Position numbers and translations under genes: made by a program. The notes under the pieces are model-generated. The model had not been told where the DNA came from. It made no database searches and was given only the letters and a program-made list of their open reading frames with translations. A stretch of 7,157 nt of DNA from AWTP1-13 sp039808585 (GTDB lineage: Bacteria; Pseudomonadota; Alphaproteobacteria; Rhizobiales; Hyphomicrobiaceae): assembly GCA_039808585.1 (NCBI GenBank), contig JBDHTJ010000216.1, forward strand, positions 1-7,157, in the 5' to 3' direction. Positions 1 to 5,588 of the stretch are shown here, piece after piece. Every line of letters begins with the position of its first letter. Within the stretch, counting starts at the first letter, position 1.

Positions 1-117
1 GACCGCATCACCGTGCTCGATTTCGGACGCAAAATCGCGGAAGGCTTGCCGGCGGAGGTGCGCGAGAGCCAGGCCGTGATCGAGGCCTATCTGGGGCGGC
101 GGCGCCATGTTGCTTGA
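1..117 (+). CDS. livG: LivG-type branched-chain amino acid ABC transporter ATPase, C-terminal end (partial)
   Basis: Only the last 38 residues are in the window; the gene begins upstream. The reading frame from base 1 encodes DRITVLDFGRKIAEGLP followed by a segment ending VIEAYLG and a short basic tail, RRRHVA. The 'D-R-I-T-V-L-D-F-G-x-x-I-A-E-G' stretch, just after the D-loop and H-loop region of ABC ATPases, and the 'IEAYLG' ending are typical of LivG, one of the two cytoplasmic ATPases of the HAAT importer. The stop overlaps the start of the next gene by 11 bases, as is usual for livG-livF pairs. None of the catalytic motifs lie inside the window, so the assignment rests on the tail and on the livF neighbour. 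Confidence 0.8.
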   Translation, partial: DRITVLDFGRKIAEGLPAEVRESQAVIEAYLGRRRHVA

Positions 118-820
118 GGTGCAGGACCTGCACGTGTCCTACGGGCACATCGAGGTGCTCAAGGGCCTGTCTTTCACGGTCGCGCCGGGCGAGGTGGTGG
201 CCATCATCGGCGCCAACGGCGCGGGCAAGACGACGACCTTGTGCACGATCTCGGGCCTGGTGCGGGCAAACTCGGGTGTCATCCGGTTCCAGGGCGCCGA
301 CATGAAAGGACGTGCGGTGGAGACGATCGTCGCGGATGGCCTTGCGCACTGCCCGGAAGGCCGGCGCGTGTTCCCCGGCCTTTCCGTGCTCGAGAACCTG
401 AAGAGCGGAGCTTCCGCGCGCAAGCACAACAAGGCGGAAGTGGCCGAGGACATCGAGACGGTGTTCGGCCTGTTCCCCCGCCTGAAGGAGCGCGTGAAGC
501 AGGGCGCATGGTCGCTCTCGGGTGGCGAGCAGCAGATGCTCGCCATCGGCCGGGCGCTGATGAGCCGCCCAAAGCTCTTGATGCTCGACGAGCCATCGCT
601 GGGTCTTGCGCCCATCATCATCGAGCAAGTGTTCGACCGCATTCGCGATCTCAATGCCAAACGCGGCTTGTCGATCCTGCTCGTGGAGCAGAACTCGGCG
701 ATGGCATTGGAAGTGGCGCATCGCGCCTTCGTGCTCGAGACGGGCTCGATCACGCTGTCGGGCAAGGCGTCCGAACTCGCGGACGACCCGCGGGTGCGGG
801 AGGCCTATCTCGGCGGATAG
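107..820 (+). CDS. livF: LivF-type branched-chain/hydrophobic amino acid ABC transporter ATPase
   Basis: This 237-residue protein is the usual LivF length. It would bind and hydrolyse ATP at the cytoplasmic face of a HAAT-family importer for branched-chain or other amino acids, amides or short-chain acids. Visible motifs are Walker A GANGAGKT (residues 35-42), the LivF-typical PEGRRVFPGLSVLENL stretch (83-98) around the Q-loop position, the ABC signature LSGGE (137-141), and Walker B with D-loop, LLMLDEPSLGLAP (157-169). The H-loop reads LVEQN, with glutamine in place of histidine; this is a LivF family trait and not a defect. The C-terminus 'REAYLGG' is also typical. The ATG overlaps the end of livG by 11 bases, implying translational coupling, and only a weak purine-rich patch (GGGGCGG) precedes it. 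It is the last gene of its operon and converges with the M28 peptidase gene 13 bases away. The transported substrate cannot be told from the ATPase. Confidence 0.93.
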   Translation: MLLEVQDLHVSYGHIEVLKGLSFTVAPGEVVAIIGANGAGKTTTLCTISGLVRANSGVIRFQGADMKGRAVETIVADGLAHCPEGRRVFPGLSVLENLKSGASARKHNKAEVAEDIETVFGLFPRLKERVKQGAWSLSGGEQQMLAIGRALMSRPKLLMLDEPSLGLAPIIIEQVFDRIRDLNAKRGLSILLVEQNSAMALEVAHRAFVLETGSITLSGKASELADDPRVREAYLGG

Positions 821-840
821 CGCTGTTGCGTCGTCAGCGC
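820..840. other. Short inverted repeat across two convergent stop codons
   Basis: GCGCTG (820-825) and CAGCGC (835-840) form a perfect 6-base inverted repeat with a 9-base loop. It covers the last base of the livF stop on the plus strand and the TGA of the M28 gene on the minus strand. There is no T-run on either side, so it does not look like a standard intrinsic terminator. It could be a weak bidirectional transcription-end structure or chance. Confidence 0.25.
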
Positions 841-2108
841 CGGGAGGCGCGCCAGGCTGCCGCCTCTTCGGAGGAAGCATTGGCAGCGGCTTGAACGAAG
901 GCAGCCGAAAGCATCGCTGCGCTCGTCAGTTCGGCCCGCGCAACCTTGTCCCGGGTATCAGCCTCGGTGAGCACGAAGCGCAAGTTCGCGGCCGGATCGT
1001 CATAGCCCGCGACGAGGCGGAAGGCCGGAATGCCCGCTGCAGCGAAGTTGCCGTGATCGGAATTCATCATCAGCGGCCGCACGGTACGAAGCGCCTGGCC
1101 GTTCGCATCCGCGACGCGCATCAGGAACGGTTCGACTGCCGCATAGCCGCTCGTCATGGCGGTGAGGTTGGGCGAGCCTGCCACCGAATCCAGGTTGACG
1201 TTGAGTGCGATCTTCTGTCGGGCCTTCTCGTCGAGCGAGGCGATGTACTGGGCAGATCCCGTCAGCGCCCATTCCTCGACGCTGAAGAACATCGCCCTCA
1301 CTCCGCGCTTCCAACGTGCCGCTTCTGGTGCCAGCGCCCGCAGGGCTGCCAAGGCCGCCGCCACGCCCGAGGCGTTGTCCATGGCGCTCTCGTTGATGTC
1401 GTGTCCATCGACGTGGGCGCTGAGCACGATCCATTCGTCGGTCTGGCCGGGGATCTCCGCCACGAGCGTCTCGGTGACCTCTGGCTTCTCCTCGGTCACG
1501 ATGTGAATGGTGGCAACAGGGAACCCGGCGGCCGTGCGGCGCAGTCGGGCCGCGGCCTCCGCCGTGATGCCGAGCGCGGGGATGCCCGCCCCGCTTTCAC
1601 GGCCCGAGGAGCCCGTCACCAGCATGCCCGGATGCGGCGCCGCGATGAGGAAGCCAATGGCGCCAGCGGCGCGGGCCATCTCGTACTTGCGGCGGCGATG
1701 GATGGTTCCGGCTGCGAACATCAATTCGTGTCGCACCAGCACGATGCGGCCGGAAATGTCGCCGGCGTGCGCCTCGAACTCCTCGGGCGTGCCGCGGCCG
1801 AGGTCGATGACTTCCGCCGTGAGGCCGGAGGCGGAAGTCGCAACCGACCGTACGAGCGGATGGGCACGCCATGCCCTGCCGTCGATCGTCAACGAGGCGG
1901 AACGCGCGCGCCAGCCGGCGTAGGCAACGGGGAGAGAGGTCGTGTGCGCCTCGGGCACGCGCTGCAGGGCCGCACGGACGTGGGCAAATGCGGCCCGCTC
2001 GCTGTCAGTGCCTGCCAGGCGTCCACCGCAATCGCACAGCGCGAGGAAGTCGCCATGCAGGTGCGGGTCGGCAATGAGGCGTGTTGCAACCGACGGCGCG
2101 AGTTTCAT
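834..2108 (-). CDS. M28-family metallopeptidase with PA domain, probable cytoplasmic aminopeptidase
   Basis: The protein has 424 residues from the ATG at 2108-2106. That start is supported by a GAGGAG ribosome site just upstream and by overlap with the stop of the LysR gene. The order is an N-terminal part of the peptidase fold (about 1-60), a protease-associated (PA) insert (about 95-195, with GRIVLVRHELMF and GAIGFLIAAPHPGM), then the zinc catalytic core. The M28 dinuclear-zinc residues are visible: H232 and D234 in SAHVDGHD, D244 in MDNASGV, E278/E279 in FFSVEEWALTGS, D307 in NVNLDSVAG and H352 in SDHGNFAAAGIPA. All expected ligands are present, so it should be active. It has no signal peptide, unlike many secreted M28 enzymes, so it probably trims peptides or amino-acid conjugates in the cytoplasm. 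The substrate is unknown. It is co-transcribed with the LysR gene and converges with livF. The frame stays open upstream of 2108, but that part overlaps the LysR gene and is not coding. Confidence 0.9.
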   Translation of the reverse strand: MKLAPSVATRLIADPHLHGDFLALCDCGGRLAGTDSERAAFAHVRAALQRVPEAHTTSLPVAYAGWRARSASLTIDGRAWRAHPLVRSVATSASGLTAEVIDLGRGTPEEFEAHAGDISGRIVLVRHELMFAAGTIHRRRKYEMARAAGAIGFLIAAPHPGMLVTGSSGRESGAGIPALGITAEAAARLRRTAAGFPVATIHIVTEEKPEVTETLVAEIPGQTDEWIVLSAHVDGHDINESAMDNASGVAAALAALRALAPEAARWKRGVRAMFFSVEEWALTGSAQYIASLDEKARQKIALNVNLDSVAGSPNLTAMTSGYAAVEPFLMRVADANGQALRTVRPLMMNSDHGNFAAAGIPAFRLVAGYDDPAANLRFVLTEADTRDKVARAELTSAAMLSAAFVQAAANASSEEAAAWRASRR

Positions 2109-2998
2109 CAGGCGATCTCCTCGACGTGTTTCTGCAGGTAGCTTTCCAGCCGCTCCATGAAGGCTTCGGCCAGCAGCGACAGGTTGGGGCGGTGGAAGGC
2201 ACAAATCTCGTACGGCACGAACGGTTCGAAGGGGCGCACGACGACGTCCCGCCCGGCGCACGAGGCGGCCGACAGGGGATCGACGATGGTGACGCCGCCG
2301 CCACTTGCAACGATGGCGCAGGCGCTGGCGAAAAATTCCGTCTCCGCGGCGATGTTGAGTTCGGCGCCTGCTGCGGCAAACACCTCTCGTATCGCCTGAT
2401 GCGTGATGGTTGCGCGCCAGGTGGGCACGAAGGGAAGGCCGGAGAAATCCTGCGGCGTCAGGACGGGCTTGCGTGCGAGCCTGTGCCCTTTCGGCAGCAC
2501 CGCAACGCATCGGAAGCGATAGCGTCGTACCTCGAAGTCGGTGGCATCGACCGGGGGTTCGGCAATGGCGACGTCGAAGCTCTCTCCCGGGAGCAGGCGG
2601 CTCACCACGTCGGAGCTGCGCGTCACCATCTTGATGTGGACGCCTTTGCGCTCGGCGAGGAATTCGGCGACGAGCGGAGGCAGCAGCGAGATGGCTGCGC
2701 TGGGATGGCTCGCCAGGACGAGGTGCCCGGCACTGGCGCCGCGGATTTCCTGAGCGGCCTGCGTCAGGCGGTCGATGCCGCTCAGCGCATTTGCGGCCTC
2801 GGCATAGAACAGCATTCCTTCCGCTGTCGGCTTCAGCCTGCCGCCCATGCGTTCGAACAGGCGGAACCCCACGGCTTCCTCGAGCCGGGCAATCTGCGCG
2901 CTCACTGCGGGCTGAGTCACGCCGAGGGCGGCGGCGGCAGCCGTCGCCGAGCGATGATCGACCACAGATCGGAAGGTCTCCAGGAGGCGAATATCCAT
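2108..2998 (-). CDS. LysR-family transcriptional regulator
   Basis: The protein has 296 residues from the ATG at 2998-2996, the standard LysR length. Residues 1-60 form the winged helix-turn-helix: MDIRLLETFRSVVDHRS, then ALGVTQPAVSAQIARLEEAVG with the conserved TQPAVSxQIxxLE recognition helix, then FRLFER and a PTAEG wing. Residues from about 88 form the periplasmic-binding-protein-like effector domain (HLVLASHPS, LLPGESFDVAIAEPP, FVPTW, IVASGGGVTIVDPLSA). An in-frame ATG at 3052 would add 18 residues, but the AAGGAG at 3016-3011 and the family's usual MDxRLLxxF beginning favour 2998. It overlaps the M28 peptidase gene by one base (TGATG), so the two are probably one transcript. It is divergent to the PAAT transporter operon, the classic arrangement in which a LysR protein regulates itself and activates the neighbouring operon in response to a metabolite. 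The ligand cannot be read from sequence. Confidence 0.95.
   Translation of the reverse strand: MDIRLLETFRSVVDHRSATAAAAALGVTQPAVSAQIARLEEAVGFRLFERMGGRLKPTAEGMLFYAEAANALSGIDRLTQAAQEIRGASAGHLVLASHPSAAISLLPPLVAEFLAERKGVHIKMVTRSSDVVSRLLPGESFDVAIAEPPVDATDFEVRRYRFRCVAVLPKGHRLARKPVLTPQDFSGLPFVPTWRATITHQAIREVFAAAGAELNIAAETEFFASACAIVASGGGVTIVDPLSAASCAGRDVVVRPFEPFVPYEICAFHRPNLSLLAEAFMERLESYLQKHVEEIA
2117..2122 (-). promoter_or_regulatory. Ribosome binding site of the M28 peptidase gene
   Basis: GAGGAG on the minus strand lies 8 bases ahead of the ATG at 2108-2106. It sits inside the last codons of the LysR gene. It fixes the peptidase start at MKLAPS rather than further upstream in the long open frame. 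Confidence 0.75.
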
Positions 2999-3004
2999 GG
3001 CCCC

Positions 3005-3019
3005 ATAAATCTCCTTTAT
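3005..3019. promoter_or_regulatory. Candidate LysR-type box (T-N11-A), ATAAA-N5-TTTAT
   Basis: ATAAA (3005-3009) and TTTAT (3015-3019) form a perfect 5-base inverted repeat around a 5-base centre. T3006 and A3018 are exactly 11 bases apart, the LysR-type T-N11-A spacing. It is AT-rich in a GC-rich background. It overlaps the LysR gene's ribosome binding site, which would suit autoregulation. Some of the symmetry may simply come from the Shine-Dalgarno sequence context. Confidence 0.35.
3011..3016 (-). promoter_or_regulatory. Ribosome binding site of the LysR gene
   Basis: AAGGAG on the minus strand lies 12 bases before the ATG at 2998-2996, slightly long spacing but the only good site near this start. 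A nearer ATG at 3006-3004 is out of frame with the LysR protein. The site lies within the ATAAA-N5-TTTAT dyad, so a protein bound there could affect both transcription and translation signals. Confidence 0.6.
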
Positions 3020-3090
3020 TGCTTTTCTGACCCGTAGGTGCTTACGTTGCAAGGCCAGATTGATGCATGGGAGCGATGATCAAGCGTTGG

Positions 3091-3109
3091 GCATCGCGAT
3101 CGTTTATGC
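3091..3109. promoter_or_regulatory. Candidate LysR-type box (T-N11-A), GCAT-N11-ATGC
   Basis: GCAT (3091-3094) and ATGC (3106-3109) form a 4-base inverted repeat with exactly 11 bases between T3094 and A3106. It overlaps the weak -35-like element TTTATG (3103-3108) of the candidate promoter for the transporter operon, a position where a LysR activator could contact polymerase. The arms are short, so chance is possible. Confidence 0.35.
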
Positions 3110-3217
3110 AGCAGTGGCACGCAGTAGGATGAGATCGGAAGCAGCGTTACGGGCCATGCGCCCCGCATCGCAGACGCAAGAGCAGTTCCCCCTGGTAAAC
3201 AGCAGCCGCGCCTCTCG

Positions 3218-3991
3218 ATGAGCCAATCCGCCAACACGCCGATGCCGATCATCACGGCGGAGAATGTCTCCAAGCTGTTCGGGTCGAACCGCGTGCTCAA
3301 CGGCGTGTCGCTTGCCGTGAAGGAGCGCGACGTCGTCTGCATCATCGGCCCGTCCGGGTCGGGCAAGACCACGCTTCTGCGCTGCTTTGCGATGCTCGAG
3401 GCGCCGAGTGACGGCCGCATCGTGATGGAAGGCGCCACGATCTCCACGCCGGATCCCGATGCCGCGGTGCGGCGTGCGGCACGTGCCGTGCGCCCGGAGA
3501 TCGGCATGGTGTTCCAGCACTTCAATCTGTGGCCGCACATGACGGTGATCGAGAACGTCATCGAGGCGCCCATTCTCGTGAAGGGGACGGCACGCGACGC
3601 TGCCATCAGCGCGGCGGAGCGGCTCTTGGAGAAGGTTGGGCTGGCAGACAAGCGCGATGCCTATCCAGCGCGCCTTTCTGGCGGCCAGCAGCAGCGCGTC
3701 GCGATTGCCCGCGCGCTTGCCATGTCGCCCAAGGTGATGCTCTTCGACGAGCCCACGTCGGCTCTCGACCCGGAGCTGCGGCGCGAGGTGCTGGCGGTGA
3801 TGCGCCAGCTGGCCTCCGAGGGCATGACCATGATGGTCGTCACGCACGAGATGGGGTTTGCGCGCCACGTGGGCACGCGCGTGGTGTTCATGGACCGTGG
3901 CGAGCTGGTGGAGGAGGGGGCGCCGAAGACGTTCTTCTCGGCACCCGCAACGGAGCGTGCGCAACGTTTCCTGCAGCAGTTCGAGGACTAG
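3218..3991 (+). CDS. Polar amino acid (PAAT) ABC transporter ATPase, GlnQ/HisP type
   Basis: This 257-residue cytoplasmic ATPase powers a periplasmic-binding-protein-dependent amino acid importer. Motifs are Walker A GPSGSGKT (residues 44-51), Q-loop MVFQHFNLWPHMTVIENV (97-114, Q100; the FNLWPHMT form is diagnostic of the GlnQ/HisP/AapP family), signature LSGGQQQR (153-160), Walker B VMLFDEP (173-179), D-loop SALDPE (181-186) and the H-loop THEMGFAR (H210). All catalytic positions are intact. The start is uncertain: neither the ATG at 3218 nor the in-frame ATG at 3242 (MPIITAENV) has a good ribosome site. The longer form is given, but the shorter one would also be normal for the family. It is the first gene of the operon, with the binding-protein gene 71 bases downstream, and is divergent to the LysR gene. 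Confidence 0.93.
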   Translation: MSQSANTPMPIITAENVSKLFGSNRVLNGVSLAVKERDVVCIIGPSGSGKTTLLRCFAMLEAPSDGRIVMEGATISTPDPDAAVRRAARAVRPEIGMVFQHFNLWPHMTVIENVIEAPILVKGTARDAAISAAERLLEKVGLADKRDAYPARLSGGQQQRVAIARALAMSPKVMLFDEPTSALDPELRREVLAVMRQLASEGMTMMVVTHEMGFARHVGTRVVFMDRGELVEEGAPKTFFSAPATERAQRFLQQFED

Positions 3992-4006
3992 TCATTTCGT
4001 GAGACG

Positions 4007-4029
4007 GCGCGAGGGTCTCGGCCCCGCGC
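4007..4029 (+). other. Strong GC hairpin between the ATPase and binding-protein genes
   Basis: In the transcript, GCGCG (4007-4011) pairs with CGCGC (4025-4029), and GGG (4013-4015) with CCC (4022-4024). This gives an 8-base-pair all-GC stem with one bulged A (4012) and a 6-base loop. There is no T-run after it, so it is not a normal intrinsic terminator. In transporter operons such hairpins just upstream of the binding-protein gene can block 3'-5' decay or direct mRNA processing, raising binding-protein output over ATPase output. That role is inferred here. Confidence 0.5.
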
Positions 4030-4050
4030 AACAGAGGCAACCAGAGAAAA

Positions 4051-4054
4051 GGGG
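4051..4054 (+). promoter_or_regulatory. Ribosome binding site of the binding-protein gene
   Basis: The AAAAGGGGAAG stretch places a GGGG core 8 bases ahead of the ATG at 4063. A GTG at 4057 is in frame but lies only 2 bases after the core, so the ATG at 4063 is preferred. Confidence 0.6.
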
Positions 4055-4062
4055 AAGTGCCA

Positions 4063-4881
4063 ATGCGTATCCTGAAAGCATTCGCAGCGCTCGCTTCGAC
4101 ATGCGCCCTCGCCGTGGGGCTGCTGGCCGCGGCAGGCCCGCAGGCCCAGGCGCAGCAGACGCAGTCGCGTCTCTTCGAGATCACCAAGAGCAAGAAGCTG
4201 CGCGTGTGCCAGTTCCCGCTCTACTACTCGATCTCGTTCCGCAACCCGAAGTCGGGGCAAATTGAGGGTATCGATGCGGATCTCGCCAAGGAACTCGCCA
4301 GTGAGCTCGGCGCCGACCTGGAGATCGTCGAGTCGAGCTTCGCCTCCTTCATCGCCGACCTGCAGGCCAACAAGTGCGAGATCGGCATGTTCGGCGTCGG
4401 CGCAACCTTGAAGCGCGCGCAGGCGGTGGAGTTCTCCAAGCCCTATCTCATCACCAACATCTACGCCGTCACGCGCAAGGACAGCGCGGTGAAGTCGTGG
4501 GCAGACGTCGACAAGAAGGGCGTGAAGGTGGCCGTGTCGCTCGGCTCCTATGTCGAGACCTTCATGAAGGGCTATCTGAAAAACGCCGAGCTCGTCTCGG
4601 TGGCGCCGCCCAACACGCGCGAGGGCGAGCTTGTGGCGCAACGCGTCGACGTCATCATGACGGACTTCCCCACCGCCATCAAAGTGACCGACGAGTTCGA
4701 CTGGGCGGTGTATTTCCTGCCGCCGGAGAAGCTCGCCGTCACGCCCTATGCCTATGTGGTGCCGCAGGGCGACCAGATCTGGCTCAACTTCGTGAACCTG
4801 TTCGTCGACACCATCAAGCTCGACGGCCGGCTCGTGAAATACGCCAACAAGCACAAGCTCGGTCCGATCGTCGCACCGTGA
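4063..4881 (+). CDS. Periplasmic substrate-binding protein of a PAAT amino acid ABC transporter (family 3 SBP)
   Basis: The 272-residue precursor begins with a Sec signal peptide: MRILK, a hydrophobic core to about residue 24, then a PQAQAQQ region with likely cleavage after A30. The mature part is a family 3 solute-binding protein: KLRVC (45-49), GIDADLAKELASELG (69-83), MFGVGATLKRAQAVEFSKPY (109-128) and VIMTDFPTAI (197-206). By comparison with LAO/histidine-binding proteins, R118 is placed to bind a ligand alpha-carboxylate and D201 an alpha-amino group, which points to an amino-acid-type ligand. C49 and C105 are the only cysteines in the mature protein and could form a disulfide; the VC...RNP...GID pattern recalls a PAAT subgroup that keeps both cysteines. 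There is no lipobox, so it is expected to be free in the periplasm. It lies between the ATPase and permease genes. The exact ligand cannot be told. Confidence 0.92.
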   Translation: MRILKAFAALASTCALAVGLLAAAGPQAQAQQTQSRLFEITKSKKLRVCQFPLYYSISFRNPKSGQIEGIDADLAKELASELGADLEIVESSFASFIADLQANKCEIGMFGVGATLKRAQAVEFSKPYLITNIYAVTRKDSAVKSWADVDKKGVKVAVSLGSYVETFMKGYLKNAELVSVAPPNTREGELVAQRVDVIMTDFPTAIKVTDEFDWAVYFLPPEKLAVTPYAYVVPQGDQIWLNFVNLFVDTIKLDGRLVKYANKHKLGPIVAP

Positions 4882-4905
4882 CGCGCGGCTGAGACGGGCA
4901 CGGCT

Positions 4906-4912
4906 GGAGAGG
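4906..4912 (+). promoter_or_regulatory. Ribosome binding site of the permease gene
   Basis: GGAGAGG lies in the 35-base gap after the binding-protein stop, with the GGAG core 7 bases before the ATG at 4917. It supports MFRYTF as the start. Confidence 0.65.
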
Positions 4913-4916
4913 CAGG

Positions 4917-5582
4917 ATGTTCCGCTATACGTTCCGGTGGGATACGGTCTGGAACAATCTCGACTTCCTGATGTCGGGATTGCAGATGACGCTCCTGCTC
5001 TCCGTCGTGACGCTGGTGCTGGCGATGGCGGTGGGCCTGGTGCTGGCCCTGCTCGACATGTCGAAATTCGCGCCGCTCCGCTGGGTCGGCGTGACCTTCG
5101 GCGAGATCATCCGCAACACGCCGATCCTGGTGCAGCTGTTGTGGGTGTACTACGTGCTGCCGATCGTGTTCGGCATCCGCATCGAGGCGCTGAGTGCCCT
5201 CATCATCGGGCTCTCGGTCTACCAGGCCGCCTTCATCTCCGAAGTCTATCGCTCCGGCATCCAGGCCGTGCCGAAAGGGCATCGGGAAGCCGCCCAGGTG
5301 CTGGGCCTGACGCCGGTGCAGGCGTTCCGACGCATCGTGCTGCCGCAGGCGATCCGCATGACGTTGCCGCCGCTGGCCTCCAACTTCGTGCAGCTCATCA
5401 AGTTCTCGTCGCTGGGTGCCGTGATTTCCGTCAACGAGATCACCCGCCGCGGCATGGAGCTTTCCGCAAGCACGTTCCGTCCGCTCGAGATCTTCACGTT
5501 CATCGCGGTTGTCTACTTCTTCATCTGCTGGCCGCTGGCGATGGCGATCCGGATCTGGGAACGCAGGCTTCTCGCGCAATAA
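4917..5582 (+). CDS. PAAT amino acid ABC transporter permease (HisM/GlnP type)
   Basis: This 221-residue inner-membrane protein forms the transport channel. It has about five hydrophobic segments, roughly at residues 24-46, 66-85, 91-108, 148-171 and 191-212. The family motifs are clear: GEIIRNTPILVQLLW (62-76), YQAAFISEVYRSGIQAVPKG (102-121), then the cytoplasmic EAA loop REAAQVLGLTPVQAFRRIVLP (residues 123-143) that docks on the ATPase, and LIKFSSLGAVI (160-170). Length is normal for the family. It is the only permease gene between the ATPase gene and the M20 gene, although many PAAT systems have two. It may work as a homodimer, or a second subunit may lie elsewhere. The M20 gene begins 6 bases after its stop. 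Confidence 0.95.
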   Translation: MFRYTFRWDTVWNNLDFLMSGLQMTLLLSVVTLVLAMAVGLVLALLDMSKFAPLRWVGVTFGEIIRNTPILVQLLWVYYVLPIVFGIRIEALSALIIGLSVYQAAFISEVYRSGIQAVPKGHREAAQVLGLTPVQAFRRIVLPQAIRMTLPPLASNFVQLIKFSSLGAVISVNEITRRGMELSASTFRPLEIFTFIAVVYFFICWPLAMAIRIWERRLLAQ

Positions 5583-5588
5583 CCACGC

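Larger units (their letters stand above)
2999..3217. promoter_or_regulatory. Divergent control region between the LysR gene and the PAAT transporter operon
   Basis: This 219-base gap is the largest gene-free stretch in the window and must hold promoters for both directions. I see no clear consensus sigma70 promoter. A weak plus-strand candidate is TTTATG (3103-3108) with TAGGAT (3125-3130) at 16-base spacing, which would fit an activator-dependent promoter. Three dyads are present: ATAAA-N5-TTTAT (3005-3019), TTGAT-N14-ATCAA (3060-3083) and GCAT-N11-ATGC (3091-3109). Two of these match the LysR-type T-N11-A pattern. Promoter placement is inference. Confidence 0.6.

Noticed and set aside
8..880. 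A 290-codon minus-strand open frame opposite livG/livF
   Set aside because: It is antisense to livF, which has every ABC ATPase motif; the composition is typical of a shadow frame.
606..2141. A 511-codon plus-strand open frame across livF and the M28 gene
   Set aside because: It overlaps two well-supported genes in other frames or strands, and the product is a low-complexity Arg/Gly/Ala/His mix with no family motif.
2109..2510. Upstream extension of the M28 reading frame, which would make a 558-residue protein
   Set aside because: This part overlaps the LysR gene in another frame, has no peptidase-like sequence, and the ATG at 2108 has a good ribosome site.
2081..3037. A 318-codon plus-strand open frame opposite the LysR gene
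   Set aside because: It is the mirror of the LysR coding sequence; no domain or good ribosome site supports it.
2999..3052. An 18-residue N-terminal extension of the LysR protein starting at 3052
   Set aside because: LysR proteins normally begin just before the 'LLxxF' helix, and the AAGGAG ribosome site lies inside the extension, pointing to 2998.
3104..3964. A 286-codon minus-strand open frame opposite the PAAT ATPase gene
   Set aside because: It is antisense to an intact ATPase gene and its product is His/Arg-rich without motifs.
4007..4029. Reading the intercistronic hairpin as an intrinsic terminator
   Set aside because: No T-run follows the stem, and termination there would cut the ATPase gene off from the rest of its transporter.
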